From Haliclona indistincta (taxonomy: Eukaryota; Porifera; Demospongiae; Haplosclerida; Chalinidae), in assembly GCA_964017065.1 (NCBI GenBank), contig OZ024784.1:13249152-13313151 (forward strand): DNA of 64,000 bases, in the 5' to 3' direction. A model generated the notes under the pieces. That model made no database searches, was not told the origin of the DNA, and saw only the letters and a program-made list of their open reading frames with translations. How positions within the stretch are numbered: the stretch's first letter is position 1; each line of letters starts with the position of its first letter. The translations under genes were made by a program, and so were the position numbers. Shown here piece by piece: positions 1 through 14,055 of the stretch.

Positions 1-387
1 TTTCATGGTTTTGTAGATCCACCCAATAATAAAAGTTTATACACAAAGGATAGTCACGTAATGAGCCATAATCTCGTATCCATGAATTCTTCTCGCTATA
101 TTATGGAATACTAAATGAATGTCAGCCACAACGTACCTGATTAATTACGAAATGAGCATGAGTGAGCATGAAATTATGTTGTACATTGACAATACGTGAA
201 CTGTAATCAGTTACATATTCTTAGAGAATAATTAATATATAATATGATATAATTGGTAGTTATGTATTACATATTCCTAGAGAAATGGAATATGTTATTA
301 ATTATACGAAAAAATGTGTTCAGATATGATTTAGAGCACTGGTGGTGCAGTATCAATGGTCGTATAACCATCTCTTCTCTCTTACAG

Positions 388-3300
388 AGAATGGTATTCC
401 TATCACTTCCCAGAGTTGGTCAAACTTGTTCCAGACAACTACACTTATTCATGTGTTGCTCGTTTCATTGGCAGCAGAAAAGAGTTCACTGAAGACAAGC
501 TGGATGAACTGGAGCAAATGGTGTCAGATTCCACTAAGGCTCAAGCTATATTTGAAGCTGCTCGAGTCTCCATGGGTTAGTGCTATGACAGCAGTATGTT
601 GGAATGTTCATGTAGCTATACTTTGAGACTGCGTGGTATACATATGAGTGACAGCTGTAAGATGTGACTAAATATGTAGATAAGTTCACAGTAAACCCAA
701 TAACTGCTCATTCCACAACTTGCTCACAAGAATTATGATTTGATTTCTACTATAATGGTTTTTTGAAGATAGCTCGACATCTTACCTCAGTATTACATTA
801 CAGGTAACCATACTCCTTAGCCTGTTGTAATTACCGGGACACCTACGAGTACTAATTTGATTTGCATTCACAATAGATGATAACGTTATAAGGGCATTTG
901 AGAAGACGCATGAATCATGTACTGGTTGTACATTTCTGCAACGTGTAGAATTTGTACCACATTTCCTCATAGTTTAAAAGAATTGTTGTAATTGGGCAAT
1001 CAAGACCCTATAAACTTCACTGACGCACCTGTTTGTGCAATTCGATTTTCTTCAGAATGTTGAAATACTTGTATGGTTGGTTGTTTTGGTGACTTATACG
1101 TGACCACTGAGGTCACAGAGCATGCAATAATGATGCAAAGTTGACTTCAAAGACACAACAGAATTTCGATCCACTTGAAACTGACCTTAGTAGGCAATAC
1201 TGGGCACGCATTAGCCCACCTTTGGAGCCTCTTTAGACAACAACTTAACTTAGTCATTACTTTACCATTTTCTTCACAAGTAGCTTGGTAAATTTGTTTT
1301 GCTGTGTTGATTATAAATCATGACATGGTGTAACAACTGTGTATAGCTATGGTCTTTAATGCTAACCAGACTTCAAAGTGTGATTGAGGGCGGGGTTTAT
1401 GTTTACGTTCATTTTAAGTAGTCGCCTGTCATCCGATGTCTCGTTTGCATGCTCAGTTAGGGAGTCGCCTCCATATTAGCTTACATCAAGTTAATCCACC
1501 CTGTTCTGTAGGAATGGATATATCTCCTCTTGACCTCATCAATATCCAGAGGTTTGCCTCTCGTGTTGTCGACCTTACTCAATACCGTCGCAAGCTGAGT
1601 GAATACCTCAACTCAAAGATGCTTCATGTCGCTCCTAACCTGACATCATTGATAGGAGAACAGGTCAGCATATCATGTTACAAAGCTTTGTGCATCCTCA
1701 TGTTTGTAACTGTCTGGACTAATGCATCTGTCTACCTTGTACTGTCTGCACCCGTGCTTTGTGTACTCTGATACCGACTCACATCTTCTGTACTTGTATA
1801 GATCGTGTTGCGTGCCTACTCTATAAATAATTGACATAGTTTTCATCTTTCACCAAGGTGATACTATGTCGTCGTCGTCGCAACAAACCCCGCCAATACT
1901 ATGTTGGTGCTGAAATACTTTGTATCAGTATTTGGATTTCAATATTATACTGCACACAATGACGAGTATTGGTTGCTGTGTCTTGCACTTCGTGATTATA
2001 GGATGCAAATATGATTTGATTTTGGCGAAATAATAGCATTAAGCACTGCTGAGTAACCATGTTTTCAACCACGCTACAGATTTTTCTCACGATCAGTAAA
2101 TGTGCAGTCAAATCTTCCTATAGTAATGAATTTTAAAAATCACCACATGAACTGGTGTCATGTTTTTATTGTTGATTATAGCTACAAGATGTTGTGTGTC
2201 GTCTATGTACCACAAAACCTCAGACCTTGTTGCTCTTGTCACTGAATCACATTACTAGCTCCTTTGTGTAATTAGATGGTGGTTTGAGTCTCACCATTGT
2301 GGAAACAAGCATTTCCAAATGGTCGGCTACACAATATGAAAATTGATTGTGTTTTCACGAACAGGAAGTTGTGGTATTGTTTGTCATGAGAACAGAATAG
2401 CAGTTTAGGTTATCAGCGTAGGCACGGAGTATCCTGTAGTGCTGAAATCACAATATGATGGCTGTTGCTAGTGCATTAGAAGTCCTGCAGTTACAACTGC
2501 TAACAGTTTTTGAACACGGAAAATGTTCAAACAGTGTGGACAGTTTAGTAGTTAGGATAATGAATTGGTTTATTATAGTAATCAATTATTTAGATAGCTT
2601 CATGAAGATCTCCACCAATTCGATTTAGTTTAAAGGGCGGATTTGTTATTTTTGAGTGATGGTCACTTGTATATACTCTAGTATAGAAAAAAGTGAATTT
2701 TAGTGACCGCAGGTGCACTCTGGTTGTAATGAAATATTATCATATTGCAGCTGACACGTATTGCTACCCTTTGCCTGCATTCGCTTTGTAATTTAAAAAG
2801 TCTTTAGTAGTTGGGTAAAGTGCAGAAAGTCATGCAATAATTGAGTTTCAAGCTACAATAACCTTTACAAGGCTGATTCTTGTCTCAGTGTCCTGAACTT
2901 GACTTGTAAGTTAAAAATAGCAAACATTGCTCTAATGATTATTAGAGCAAACAATCTGTGCATGTGTTCGTATTTACACGCATGTGCTTGTTGCCCAGTT
3001 TTCCAAGAATTAATACTAGCCTGGGTATGAGTCTAGCATTACGAAATTACAAATGGGCTGTAATTTTTGTCAATGCAGCCACTATGTAACTTGTCCGACA
3101 ATTTGTTAAACTCGTGAGATGTTATATTGGTTCAATTTATGACATATGGAACAAGAACATGCTTAAGCTAGTGACTAACGTGGTTTCCAGCTCATTGTGT
3201 GAACCATTTAACAAAAGGGAAGAGGAAAAGTTGTAAGAGGAAATACTGTCGGCACCAACAGTAGTAGCTAATTAGACCCTCTAACACATAGTTTTGTCAG

Positions 3301-6300
3301 CCTTGATGATTGGATTCCTACATGTGCGTGCCTCTTTGTTTGGGCTGGTTTTTAGTATGCTCTTTAACAAAACAGTCTCGTCGGCATGTCGTCTGATGAT
3401 CAAAAATTTGTATTGTGGGTTGCTATTAATTATGTTGTTTTGATAACTAATCAAATGACCTGTACTCTTACAAGTTGTGTGTTTGCGTTTACTCTATAAA
3501 CAATGCATTATTTTTTCAAGAACATCGTTTTTTCTTCATTTGGTGTTGTGATGTGGGATGAGGTACATGTCATGGCACGTGGTGTAGGATTTCGTATGTG
3601 ATTCCCATGAGAGGTAGTTAGGGGGAGCTAAGGGGAGAGCTACAAGGGCACAGGTGGGAAAGACGAGGGTTGTCTGGAGGAGGACGACAGCTGATTGAAA
3701 AGAATGTGTGTGGGCTTCTTGCGCATGTTATCACCTGGCTTTGTAGGCTAACAGTAATTTGTAGCGTAGTAAGATAAAAATTAATTACTTTGTGTGATTA
3801 TGCATCTGTGTAATGCATTTCTACTAGTGGTCATTAATGGTATTTGTGTTATGTTACACATTTTCAAAGTGCCAGTGATAATTTTCTTATAGACTCTTTT
3901 ATTTATTTTGTTAAGATTAGGTACTTTATGTGTATTTTTTCTTTTATTTCAGGTGGGAGCTCGTCTAATATCTCATGCTGGCAGTCTTACTAACCTAGCG
4001 AAATACCCAGCCTCTACTGTACAGATATTAGGAGCAGAGAAGGCTTTGTTCAGGTACTATTTATTCTCTTCACAGCGAAACCTAACGAGGTGTTATAATA
4101 TTCATTTGGTGCTATTGGCATTATTGTTTGGACTTATTTACATTGTTGTATTAATTACAGTAAAATGTGGTTACAATACACTATTACTCTACGCACTCAG
4201 TACAACTTTACTCAGTGCACCCGAGACATGCACTGTTAGAGTGGCATTATGTTGCATGTGATAACTTCCACAAGAGCTATGCCAGTAGTATGGTGCTGAT
4301 CTCTTGATAAACAGGTGGCAGTATTATTACACACTAGCCTGTTGGGAGCGTGCCTGTGTTGTTCAGTAGTACATTTGTTATGTATTCGTTGTTGCGCAAC
4401 ATGTGATATTAATATCAGAGTGTTATGTGTAATAATGGATTGTCCCATCGGTCATCACAGGATCATTGTCATATCTGTTCTGTGGTACTGTTGTTGACGT
4501 GTTGCTTGTTTCGTCATGAGAACACAATCAGTTTGTTGTTGCCAGTAGTTGCCCTACATGGTGCTTACTGAAACTGTTCGGCTATTTCCAGTGTTTTATC
4601 ACCATAAGAACAGACCTTGTTCATCACTATGTTTACCCAACACTAATGAGCTCCCTTACATCATGGACCCATGATTGGTATGTCTTATGTCCAGGGCTTC
4701 ATTGGGTATTGTTGTGTTGTGTAAGATTCTTCCTGTTGATAGCTCGTGTCACGATGAACTCTTACTTCATCACTCGATGTGCACATTCATGATGCGTTAT
4801 TTGATTTTAAACATGCTTACTGTCACATATTTTCATTTTCCCAACTTCATCTCACTTATTATAGTCCAAGGTCTGCCGACCAAATAGAGGAAGTATCTCC
4901 TTTTGTTCCTATAGCTAGTGCCGCCGGATCATTCCCCATACGCTGACGGATTTTGATTGCTTATTCTTTCATATTCGGTTTGTTGGGTAATCCTGTTTCA
5001 TGTTTATTCTGACGGTGCCAATCGATGAGGATTCCCGGACCAGGTGACTGCTGACTCACTGGAGGGGCTGTGTGTACCAGATGGGGGCATATGATTGTTT
5101 TGTATACACGTAATATACCAATCATAATCTGAGGTTGATTTGTTTCGAATATCGTTTGTTAACAATCCCCTTGATTGTTTCTCCTGATTGCCTCTTCTCA
5201 TACTGTTTATCATGTTGCTGCAGGTGCTTGTTTATGTTAGTAAAGGAGAGTAGTGTGGTTTGATCACCTGGCAATGTGGTTTGCTCTCCTGTGTGTTATG
5301 TCACCTTGTCTGGTGGTACTGCAATGGAGGCGTTGTTGTAATTCAGTTTGTTGTGTAAGCTGCAACTGGCTGCAGCCAATGGTGTTTGTATATCAGCTCT
5401 TGTGGCAACTAAAAACAGTTTCTCATGCTGTAGACTACAAACCCCACTGGCATCCTGCCTGGCAATGAAGAACGTGCTCTCTTAAATTATGGTTGCAAGC
5501 TTCATTAGTGTTTAAAGGGTAATCTTGGATGGTTTTAAAGCACTATTCAGGTGATATCACGTAGCTTTCCTCCTCTTACAGGAAACAATCTCGACATCCA
5601 AGAAAAGTTTGTCTAGTGACATTACTAAGAAAGTTAGAATAGGTTCATTGATTTAGAGTTTTAGTGAGAAAACATCTGCTGTTTTTACTGTTGGTACCAG
5701 TGATACAATGTTTGTGGTGTTGTTGGTACGCATAGCATGGATGTTGATACGATTGTAACTAGTGCTCTGAATAACTCAGATTAGCCTCACCTTGGGAGTT
5801 AAATGAGCCTTGCTGTTCACATTATGGAAACATGTCGCCATTGCATCCGGCTGTCACAGTAGCTTGTTTTGACGTAACGACGTGATTGTATCAACCAATA
5901 ATGCATCAAAGTAGGTCAATTGTCTGGGTAGTATTGCTCTACAGACGAGTCTGATGATTTGTGTCTGCTGGATTATTGCATTATGATTAAGCCTGTTAAG
6001 CTCTGTTCTGAAACTAACCCATAAATTCTACCTTTCCTTGAAGGCTGAAAATTACACATGTGTCCCTCTTGTGATGATGTCTATATATGTAGCATTGACC
6101 CACAGGGCAGTGTTTAATGCAATAATGTATGAAGCCCTCTGTGAGCTTTATTTCCTATCTTTATGAGGCAAGGGATGTGGGGAATTCACTGTTGTGTACA
6201 TGCTATTACATATTGCCACATGTGACAATTAGTAGAGTTCCTCATTACTGAGCATATTTGTCTTTATATAGACTTCATCAGACTTATACAGACTCGTCAC

Positions 6301-9300
6301 ATGTTGCAAATGTGTGAACTGATGACTGTATACATGTACATTGTTGTAGGTGTCCAAGAAATTTCCAACTTTTTGTTTCCCAAAGAGCATGAGTATTTAC
6401 AGTAGACACAAGAATGGTATTATAGCAGAGAAGTTCATACATTGCATTCTCGAGTGTGGTATGTGCTGAGGTGTCTTTTTATCGTGATTAATACGCCAGT
6501 TAATGTACAAACACAGCTGTGGCTGTCATGTTTACATTAACAAAATATTCATTCATAGTCCATAGGAACTGCCATTTTGGGTGCTTGCTTTCTCTGCCCA
6601 CCTGGATCACCGGATGCTATTGAGAAAATACTTAATCTCATTGAGACTGTATCAGCTGTTGCCATGGCTTTAAGACATGTTAGGCACCCTATGTACACTG
6701 AGCAACTAAATTCATAGACCATGGTTCTGTGCACCATGTGACCTTGAACACAATACCATGCAAGGAACTCTACTGAACAATAGTTACATTGCTGCTAATA
6801 ATGGTGATGAATACTAGCAATGTGGGGTGGTGCAGCTTGGGATGGACTGTCGTGTCTTTGGTGTGAAGTTGTTTGTTTTGTGCTTTTTGTGCAAACAACT
6901 CCATTATTGGGACAAACTGATCTTCAACTCAGTTGCCGTTATATTTTAAGGACTTGTTTGGCATTTGAATAGGCTGTAACTAACCTGATGGAATGATTGG
7001 CTTGCACAAGTATGATCTTTTCGGCTTATTTTGATTATTTAATTACAAATAAGCTTTATCACAAATGGCCAAAATGCTTCATGCTTGTATGCAAGCAGAT
7101 GTGCCTGCTAACAGTAAGCAGATGGGCAGTTGTTCATCAGCATATGGCATTGAGCATATGCATCCCGATACGTGACAAATTTGCAGCCAAATATTCACGG
7201 AAGATTTGGTTATGTGAACTAGGTGCTACCATCAATGGCAGATATCAGTTTCCTGGGGATAATCCATGGCACAAAGCCAAACCTTCCTATCACACAGTTC
7301 AATGAGTGTTTTTGCAGTGTTGGAATGATGACGTTCCTGGGTGAGCCGTGCTCAGCTAATGACATCATTATAGCTAGTTGATTGCACCGTGTCATGTCTG
7401 ACCCATCCATCCAGCCTGTGGGAGTCAAGTAGCATGATCACACCTTGGCTCTTTTTTCCTTTGTTTTGTGAGTGTAGTTTACATTTGCAGAAAGTCCTGT
7501 GGCAGCTGGTTGATTTAGTGTAGTGTTGCAAAATCACCACCCACCACTTAGCAAAAATATGGGTGAATAATTTAATTTGAGTGTTGCACAAAGGCTAGCA
7601 CTAATTCTGCGACATCAGATATCTCTGTGTTTTGTTCCACCCTATTCCACTCATTTTTCTGTCTTGTAATTTCTACAAGAGCACTTGACTAGTATTCATG
7701 AGTCATGACCCACTTGTTCCCTAGGAAATCTGGATCTTATTCATGATGGATGCAAACAAACTTTGTGTTATTCATAGAGGGAGGAGGTCATTGACTGTTT
7801 GGATGAGTGACCCACACCTATTGTGTACTGCTCCTCAGTGTTATGTATGTATAACTAATAATCTTTCGTTTGGTAGTGTGTGGTGTTCAATTGAAAAACA
7901 ACAAGTGTGCTGTGTTCCAAACAAGTAGTTCTTTTGCCTCTTAAGTGACAAATTATGCATTAGATAAACTTGATTCCCGACTGAATGTTCCTTACCTGGT
8001 CATGTGACAGTCAGCAATGGTGTGGCTCATTATAACTAGTTATCCTTTCCAGTTTAATTAGATCAAGTGATAGGGCATCAAGTATGACAAGCATTTACCT
8101 AGTGCTATTATGGTGTCTTCATCCTGTGGCTCAAGCTGCTGCTGCTGCCATGCATGTGTGTATATAAGTGGTGTTTACTATGCTCTGATAATTAGTTTAG
8201 ACACTGGTTTCCATGGTAACTATGTTCTTTTTAATGACTATAATTATCTATTTTAAAACACCACTCCTCTGACTTAAAATGAGTTCTTGTAAGGTTTTTA
8301 GGTTACCGGGTACTTAGTTTGATGTCTATGGTACTACCAGGTGCTGATGTAACCTTAGTTCGCCACATAACCTGCAGCTGGATGGTTCATCCTAATGTGC
8401 GTAATCATTATTTTGCGTATATCTATTGTAATGCACATTATAGTGCGCATACTTTCTTTTTTGAATTTGTCAAATTTTTCCAGTTCTGTTGCATTACTTT
8501 TTAGTTCTGTGGTCGTGCGTGGTAGCAGCTAGCATACTATGGTACGTAAAGTATTGATTTCATGCTTCCTGGTAAAGTACTGGAATCTGTCCTAGCCAGC
8601 TCTAGAGAAGCCAGCTGTATTTTTGTGTTGATTATCACTAGTTACTATTGGATACAGCACAGATGGTACTGAAGTAATTATATGCTATTCCTTGTATGCT
8701 GTTACCCTCTGGGCATCAATTAATAATCATTATGAATGGAATCAGATACAAGCTAGCAATGTTTTGAGTCTTGCGGTTCTTCTGCAAGTGTGCTTTATTT
8801 ATGATAGTTTACTACCTTCCTGGTTTGGATTGTCCAGTGCAAAGTTCATGCTTCTTAACTCTAGTGTGTACCCTGAGTGTTGGTAAGAGGAGGGGGAGTA
8901 GAGGAACTGTGGACTGACCAGTATCAACTACGTGCATTATACTGTTGCAATAGTGCTATTTTTTACTTCTATAGTCACACTTGCCTTTTGAATAGTGCCA
9001 AGGAAATGTCTATTGTAATCACCATTGTCCCCAGACATCTGTGTGAATATATATCTATGGTGACGAACAGCCTTTCTTTGACTTGTGTCTTATACTAGGC
9101 AGCGATCTTTTATGTAATTTGTGCACTCAGGTTGATAGACAAGTTTTGTGTTGTCGTAGCAACAGCAGACAAGTTTCGTGTTGTTGTACAGACAAGTTTC
9201 GTGTTGTTGTACCAACAGCACACTCACAGAGTTACTCATGGTGTCACGTGATGTCTTCCTGTTGGATCTCAGCAGGTCGTGACCTTTACCAGACCCCTCC

Positions 9301-11745
9301 TCCGATCACTGACCTCTGTTGAAGTCACTCCTATCAAGTGCTGATTATGATATAGCCTTTCAACACATTAAGCCCAGCTGTATACATTATCTAGGTGATT
9401 ATAAAAACATCTGTGTGTAGGATGTTTTAGACCATTTGCCTTGAAGTGGCTATCGATCTAATGCATAGCTAACTGGTTAAATCAGATTTATTGCCTCTAG
9501 TACTCCCTCTCTTTATGATTCATGATAAGGCAATGGGTGTGGGAAATGTATTGCCCTATGAATTTGCTATCAACACGCACTGTTTTCTAGGTGACTGCCC
9601 ATTGGTTTCTCTAAACATTTTTATGCTAGTCAATACCAAGTAGCATTGTTATAGTCTTTCACTCATATATCAGTTCATTATTGGTCTTTGAGTAACTAGA
9701 GAGTAGAGAATATGGTTGAGTATGCCCACGGGAAAACCAATCAACTATACTGCATTGTGCGTAGGCTGCTAGTAGCCAGGTGTACCACTGGAAAAGAATA
9801 ATAACAACCGCATCATTCTACTAGTTAGTGTTTGGTTGTCTTCACGGCCAATTTACTGCTGTTATATGTCCCCCGCACGCTAACCTTTGGTGTGTCTGAC
9901 TGGTCAAAGACTGGATGATTAAAGAGGGTTTAATTGGTTATCCTATACTGATAGCTATACTAGTGAACATGGTTCATCTGAGCTTATATACTGCTCACAT
10001 TATGATAATTTGCAGAATGAGGTTGGCCTTCCTGTTGGCTGTGGTGTTGTGTCTACTCTACTTACTGGACCAGTGGGTTTAGCACCCTGTAACAGAACCT
10101 GCTACACTAGTCCAGATCATGCAACTTGATCAACGTGATCATTTTTGATCACATGCTACAGACACATACTTACCTGTGCATGCGTGCTACTGATGATTTC
10201 CTTCTGTCGGTGTGCGCCCATACACACATCTGTGCAAATCAACTCTGGTGAGAGTGCATTACTTAGCAACAACCAAAACACTTAATTTATCAGTTTATAT
10301 AGTGTAATGTGAGTATGGGCCCTAGTGATAATTACCTCTACAGCTGTCAGCTGCTCCTTGTTCCTCCCTAGTTGCTATAACCTGGTAGTTGCCTACAGCA
10401 CCTTGAGCTCATCTTAATTGGTCTACTCCATAAATTCTATTATTAACGCTGAGCGTGTGAGTTGAGAGCGAGGGAGTGTACAACATGTGTACAGTCCTCC
10501 ACTACTGTTCTTCTCAGCCCACGTGTCTCCTATGTCTCTACTCCACGTGCTGCCAGCCCACAAGTCTACCTCGTTATAATTACACACACTCACATAATGA
10601 ACTATAATACATACATACAACTTTAACACTTTACATACGCTGTGTGAGCCTATCTAAACCTACAGTCCTATGTACACTACGTAAGAGATATCCGTACTTA
10701 TTCTAATATTTTCAGTCCTGGTGACAGAACACATGTTGATACAACAGTAATACGAGAGTATTTCAATAGCACACAATATCTTGATTTTGCGCTGCTAAAT
10801 GTTTTACTATTTGATCATCAGGATGTTGTGGGAGTACAGTGAACCTTGCCTAACTAGCTTCTCTTTGATGACATACTCTAGATCCACTAAACGATTTAAA
10901 CATTCTCTTATTGATAATAAATAGTGTGGTACATGACTATCCACCAGCTGCACAATGCCTCAACATTCTTTCCGCATTTTTTCAGTGCAAGGGAGCACCC
11001 AATTCTAGAACTATCTCTCTTTCTCTCTTAGCAAGTTACAGTGTGTATGTACACTCCCAACTGACTTGAGGGAGTGGATTATGAATGTGATTGCTGCAAT
11101 GGACTTTATTCACAGTCACGTCAACATGTTGTGCTATTAGTACTGGTATAGTTGATTAGGTTTGATACTGTTCTTTTCTTCTCAGAGCACTGAAGACACG
11201 TGGTAATACGCCCAAATATGGACTCATCTTTCATTCTACCTTCATTGGACGTGCTGGTGCAAAGAATAAAGGAAGGATATCGCGTTATCTTGCTAACAAG
11301 TGTTCCATTGCTTCTCGCATAGACTGTTTCACAGGTACCACTAGTTTCTCTCACTTATCATCATTATCTCTCTACTATTGTAGATTTTCCAACTACCATG
11401 TTTGGTGACAAGCTAAGAGGTCAGGTGGAAGAGAGACTATTGTTCTATGAAACTGGTGAACCTCCTAAGCGCAATGTGGAGGTTATGCAAGCTGCAATAG
11501 CTGAAGTTCAACAACAGAAGGGTGCAGTCTCCTCAGTGTAAGTTAACATCAAGCTATGATTTATTGATAATGAGTGTTGTTTGCGTAGCGTACCAACCAC
11601 ACCTTCGTCAGAGAAGAAGAAAAAGAAGAAGAGAAAGCGTGAAGACAAGGAAGAAGAGGAGCAAGTCATGGATGAGGATTCTGAAGGGGTGACCACTCCC
11701 AGCTCAAAGAAGAAGAAAAAGAAGTCAAAGAAATCTGATGACTAG
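388..11745 (+). CDS. NOP56: NOP56, box C/D snoRNP core protein, 3' part (5' exons lie outside the window)
   Basis: NOP56 pairs with NOP58 and fibrillarin in box C/D snoRNPs, which guide rRNA 2'-O-methylation and early pre-rRNA processing in the nucleolus. Six exons are seen: 388-575, 1512-1663, 3953-4053, 11186-11334, 11384-11537 and 11589-11745. Their phases join into 299 codons in one frame; family length is about 500-600 aa, so roughly half is here. Diagnostic stretches are [17 protein letters not shown] (coiled-coil/Nop region), [36 protein letters not shown] and [20 protein letters not shown] (Nop domain), then [20 protein letters not shown]. The tail is lysine-rich ([10 protein letters not shown] and [12 protein letters not shown]), as is usual for the family. 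The first visible exon begins in codon phase 2, so an upstream exon is required. An AATAAA lies at 11791, about 45 bp after the stop. Identification is firm; exon borders were read by eye. Confidence 0.95.
4054..11185 (+). other. Large NOP56 intron (7.1 kb), no gene recognised
   Basis: This intron splits the Nop domain between LFR and ALKTRG. It is far longer than almost every other intron in the window. I see no convincing protein-coding exon on either strand. It holds a short tandem repeat near 9137-9215 and one weak box C/D-like pattern near 5952-6011 (see findings). NOP56 introns 576-1511 and 1664-3952 are also without recognisable content. Confidence 0.6.
9137..9215. repeat. Short tandem repeat, about three units of 23-30 bp
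   Basis: Units begin AGACAAGTTTYGTGTTG at about 9137, 9167 and 9190, with variable tails (GTCGTAGCAACAGC, GTTGTAC, GTTGTACCAACAGC). It lies inside the long NOP56 intron; no function is suggested. Confidence 0.7.
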
Positions 11746-11851
11746 GATTTTGCTGCAACGACATTGTACTGCTGCATTTCTATTATTGTTAATAAATTTC
11801 GTCAGTGACGTCATCTCTTGGCATTCCATATCCATGCAGTTACGGTTTTAC

Positions 11852-11858
11852 TATAAAA
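11852..11858 (+). promoter_or_regulatory. TATA box of the first Kunitz-CCP-Ig gene
   Basis: TATAAAA lies 99 bp upstream of the ATG at 11951, leaving room for a start site near 11880 and a 5' leader of about 70 nt. The paralogue at 20682 has the same element at nearly the same distance, which supports function in both. Confidence 0.6.
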
Positions 11859-11950
11859 GCAGTTTGCACACGCGACTAAGTTAGTAGTAAGAAATTTCAA
11901 GTTTAGTGATACGGCTTGATCAGAAAGCAAAAATACACTGATTTGTTGCA

Positions 11951-14055
11951 ATGAAGCTTACTGAGATGGTATTTACTTTGTGCAGCTTCTCGCTGATTTT
12001 CTTCGGTAAGAGCACTATCTGGTACAACTGTCTGCACTATTTACGCGTTTGTTTTTTTCTTCAGTTGCACTAGCGCATGCAGCTCCAACTAGCTCGGGAG
12101 ATGGTGAACTTACCAATGATTGCTTGCAACAGAAAACCAAACTTCAAAACTGCAAAGACAGCCAAATGGTGACACAGTTTTATTTCGACTCGCGCCAGAA
12201 CAGATGCAGAGGCTACCACACCTGTCCTCTACCCAGCAATACTCCTAACCTCTTCCAGAGCAGAGCGGAGTGCACTGCAACATGTCCAGGTAAGGCGCTC
12301 GATCTGCGCTGTACTCAGTCAAATGATTTTTATCGTCCTGTTTTGCAGCTACCAGTTGCGCTGTCCCGAGGAATCCTCCTACAAACGCCACGCAAATTTT
12401 GGTAGAGCATGACAACGGAATAGTGAATCTGAGGTACTCGTGTTTGGAGGGATATCGGTTAGCGGGAGTCTCTGAACGAACATGTCAACATGACGGAGAA
12501 TGGAGCGGCACAGCTCAACCTGATTGCACGAGTAAGGACGACACATGATATTTTGCCTGTATTCCATTTAAATATACCATTTTCTTCAATACAATAGTAC
12601 AATGTCCAGTGCTAGAAGATATTGAAAACGGAAAGACACAAATTTTCTCAGATATTCCAGGAGCAATTGATCCAGGCACCACTGCTGTTTACTTGTGTAA
12701 TAAAGGAACCTGGAATACCAAGAATCATAATTATGTCAGGCTGTGCCAAACAGATGGCACATGGAGTGGTCAACCCTCATTTTGTGGAAGTGAGTGTAGC
12801 TGTGAAACATGATAGCTAAGTGTATTCATCATGTGTCTGTCTTTACAGAGCTTGAGATACGTTACAACAACACTGTTATCTCGAGTAATAGTAACATAAC
12901 TGTGATGGACGGAGAAAGATTGGAATTTGATTGTGTAATGACACCAAGATTCCCACAGAATGCTTCTGTCAAATGGGAATCACAGTCAGTTGGTGATCGA
13001 GCCGTTCATTGGAGGAATGACAAATCTGCTTTTTCTCTTGAAATGAACAACGTGAGCACACGTCACAATGGCGACTACGTATGCAAAGTCATAATTGATC
13101 AAATTCCAGTTGACACTCAGCACATCTATGTAAAAGGTATTTTTATCATTTTTACAGCATGGCACTGCATCATTATATCAATTCTCCTTCCACAGTACAA
13201 CACAACACCAATGAATTAAACATCATTGGTCATCCATCACATTTTAATCTCGGAAATGTCCTAGTTGTATTCTGCATTTTCCATGGGACTTCCAAACCTC
13301 AAGTCACTTGGAAACATAATAACATAACAATTGAGACTAACGATCGTATCTCGGTTTCGGATCATTTGCACAGCCAATATCACACATTTAGTAGTCTGAG
13401 AATACTAAACCCCACACCAGCTGATTCAGGAAAGTACGTTTGTCAAGGAAGAGTAGATGATAAAACAATTGATTCTAATCCAGTTGATATTCAGATTTCT
13501 GCACAAGGTACGTCGAAACCTAGTCATAATCACACAAAACAAATCATTTTGATTATTCAACAATCAGATCCTCAGAGAAGTAGAAGATCTCTTTCACCAG
13601 CTGCAGCACCACTATCATCCCCACAATTTCAAATTGAGTCAGTCTGTAAAAAGCCAGCAACAGGTAAGATCGTATTTCAAGATCATTAGAAACATAAAAT
13701 AAACAGTTGATTAGAGCAAAGGAGGGTTTAAGACACTCATAATCATGGTCCTATCTCTTGTTGTGTAGGTGTATATTTGGGCAAGATGGTCAGACAAATC
13801 AACTCAAGGCATGTTCACTTGCTAATAGAGGATGCTCTGCACACTGGTAGCAGCAGAAGTAACAGACAACTTGCCAGCGGAAAGCTCATTAGAACATATC
13901 TGCAACATACCTCCTTTCCATTAGCAAGACAAGAAAAATACTTCTTTGTAATTAGAACTAGCAGAGGAGGCGAATATACACTTACTGCTGCCTACCACTA
14001 CAGCCAAGAACTGGAAACCTTTCTTTCAGTTGTATGCCCGCAACATAATCACTGA
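11951..14055 (+). CDS. Secreted Kunitz-like/CCP2/Ig2 protein with furin-type site and NTR-like C-terminus (paralogue 1)
   Basis: Eight exons (11951-12005, 12065-12289, 12349-12531, 12598-12789, 12849-13136, 13196-13507, 13568-13663, 13769-14055) give 545 aa in one frame. Residues 1-24 look like a signal peptide. A divergent Kunitz domain follows, with six Cys at 38, 48, 66, 72, 88 and 92 and an FYFD core. Two CCP/sushi domains come next (about 96-154 and 156-218, each with a CxxDGxWSG-type end), then two Ig-like domains (about 219-314 and 315-418, ending GDYVC and SGKYVC). Residues 422-426 read RSRR|S, a furin consensus, in a short exon of their own. The last about 95 residues (GVYLGKMVRQI onward) have an NTR/netrin-like beta pattern; that call is inference. 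All seven introns are phase 1, typical of shuffled extracellular modules. No transmembrane segment is seen, so it is probably secreted. Possible roles include protease inhibition or growth-factor binding; the true function is unknown. Confidence 0.85.

Noticed and set aside
6790..6920. TGATGA/CTGA pair considered as box C/D snoRNA
   Set aside because: Distance between boxes is about 120 nt and no terminal stem is present.
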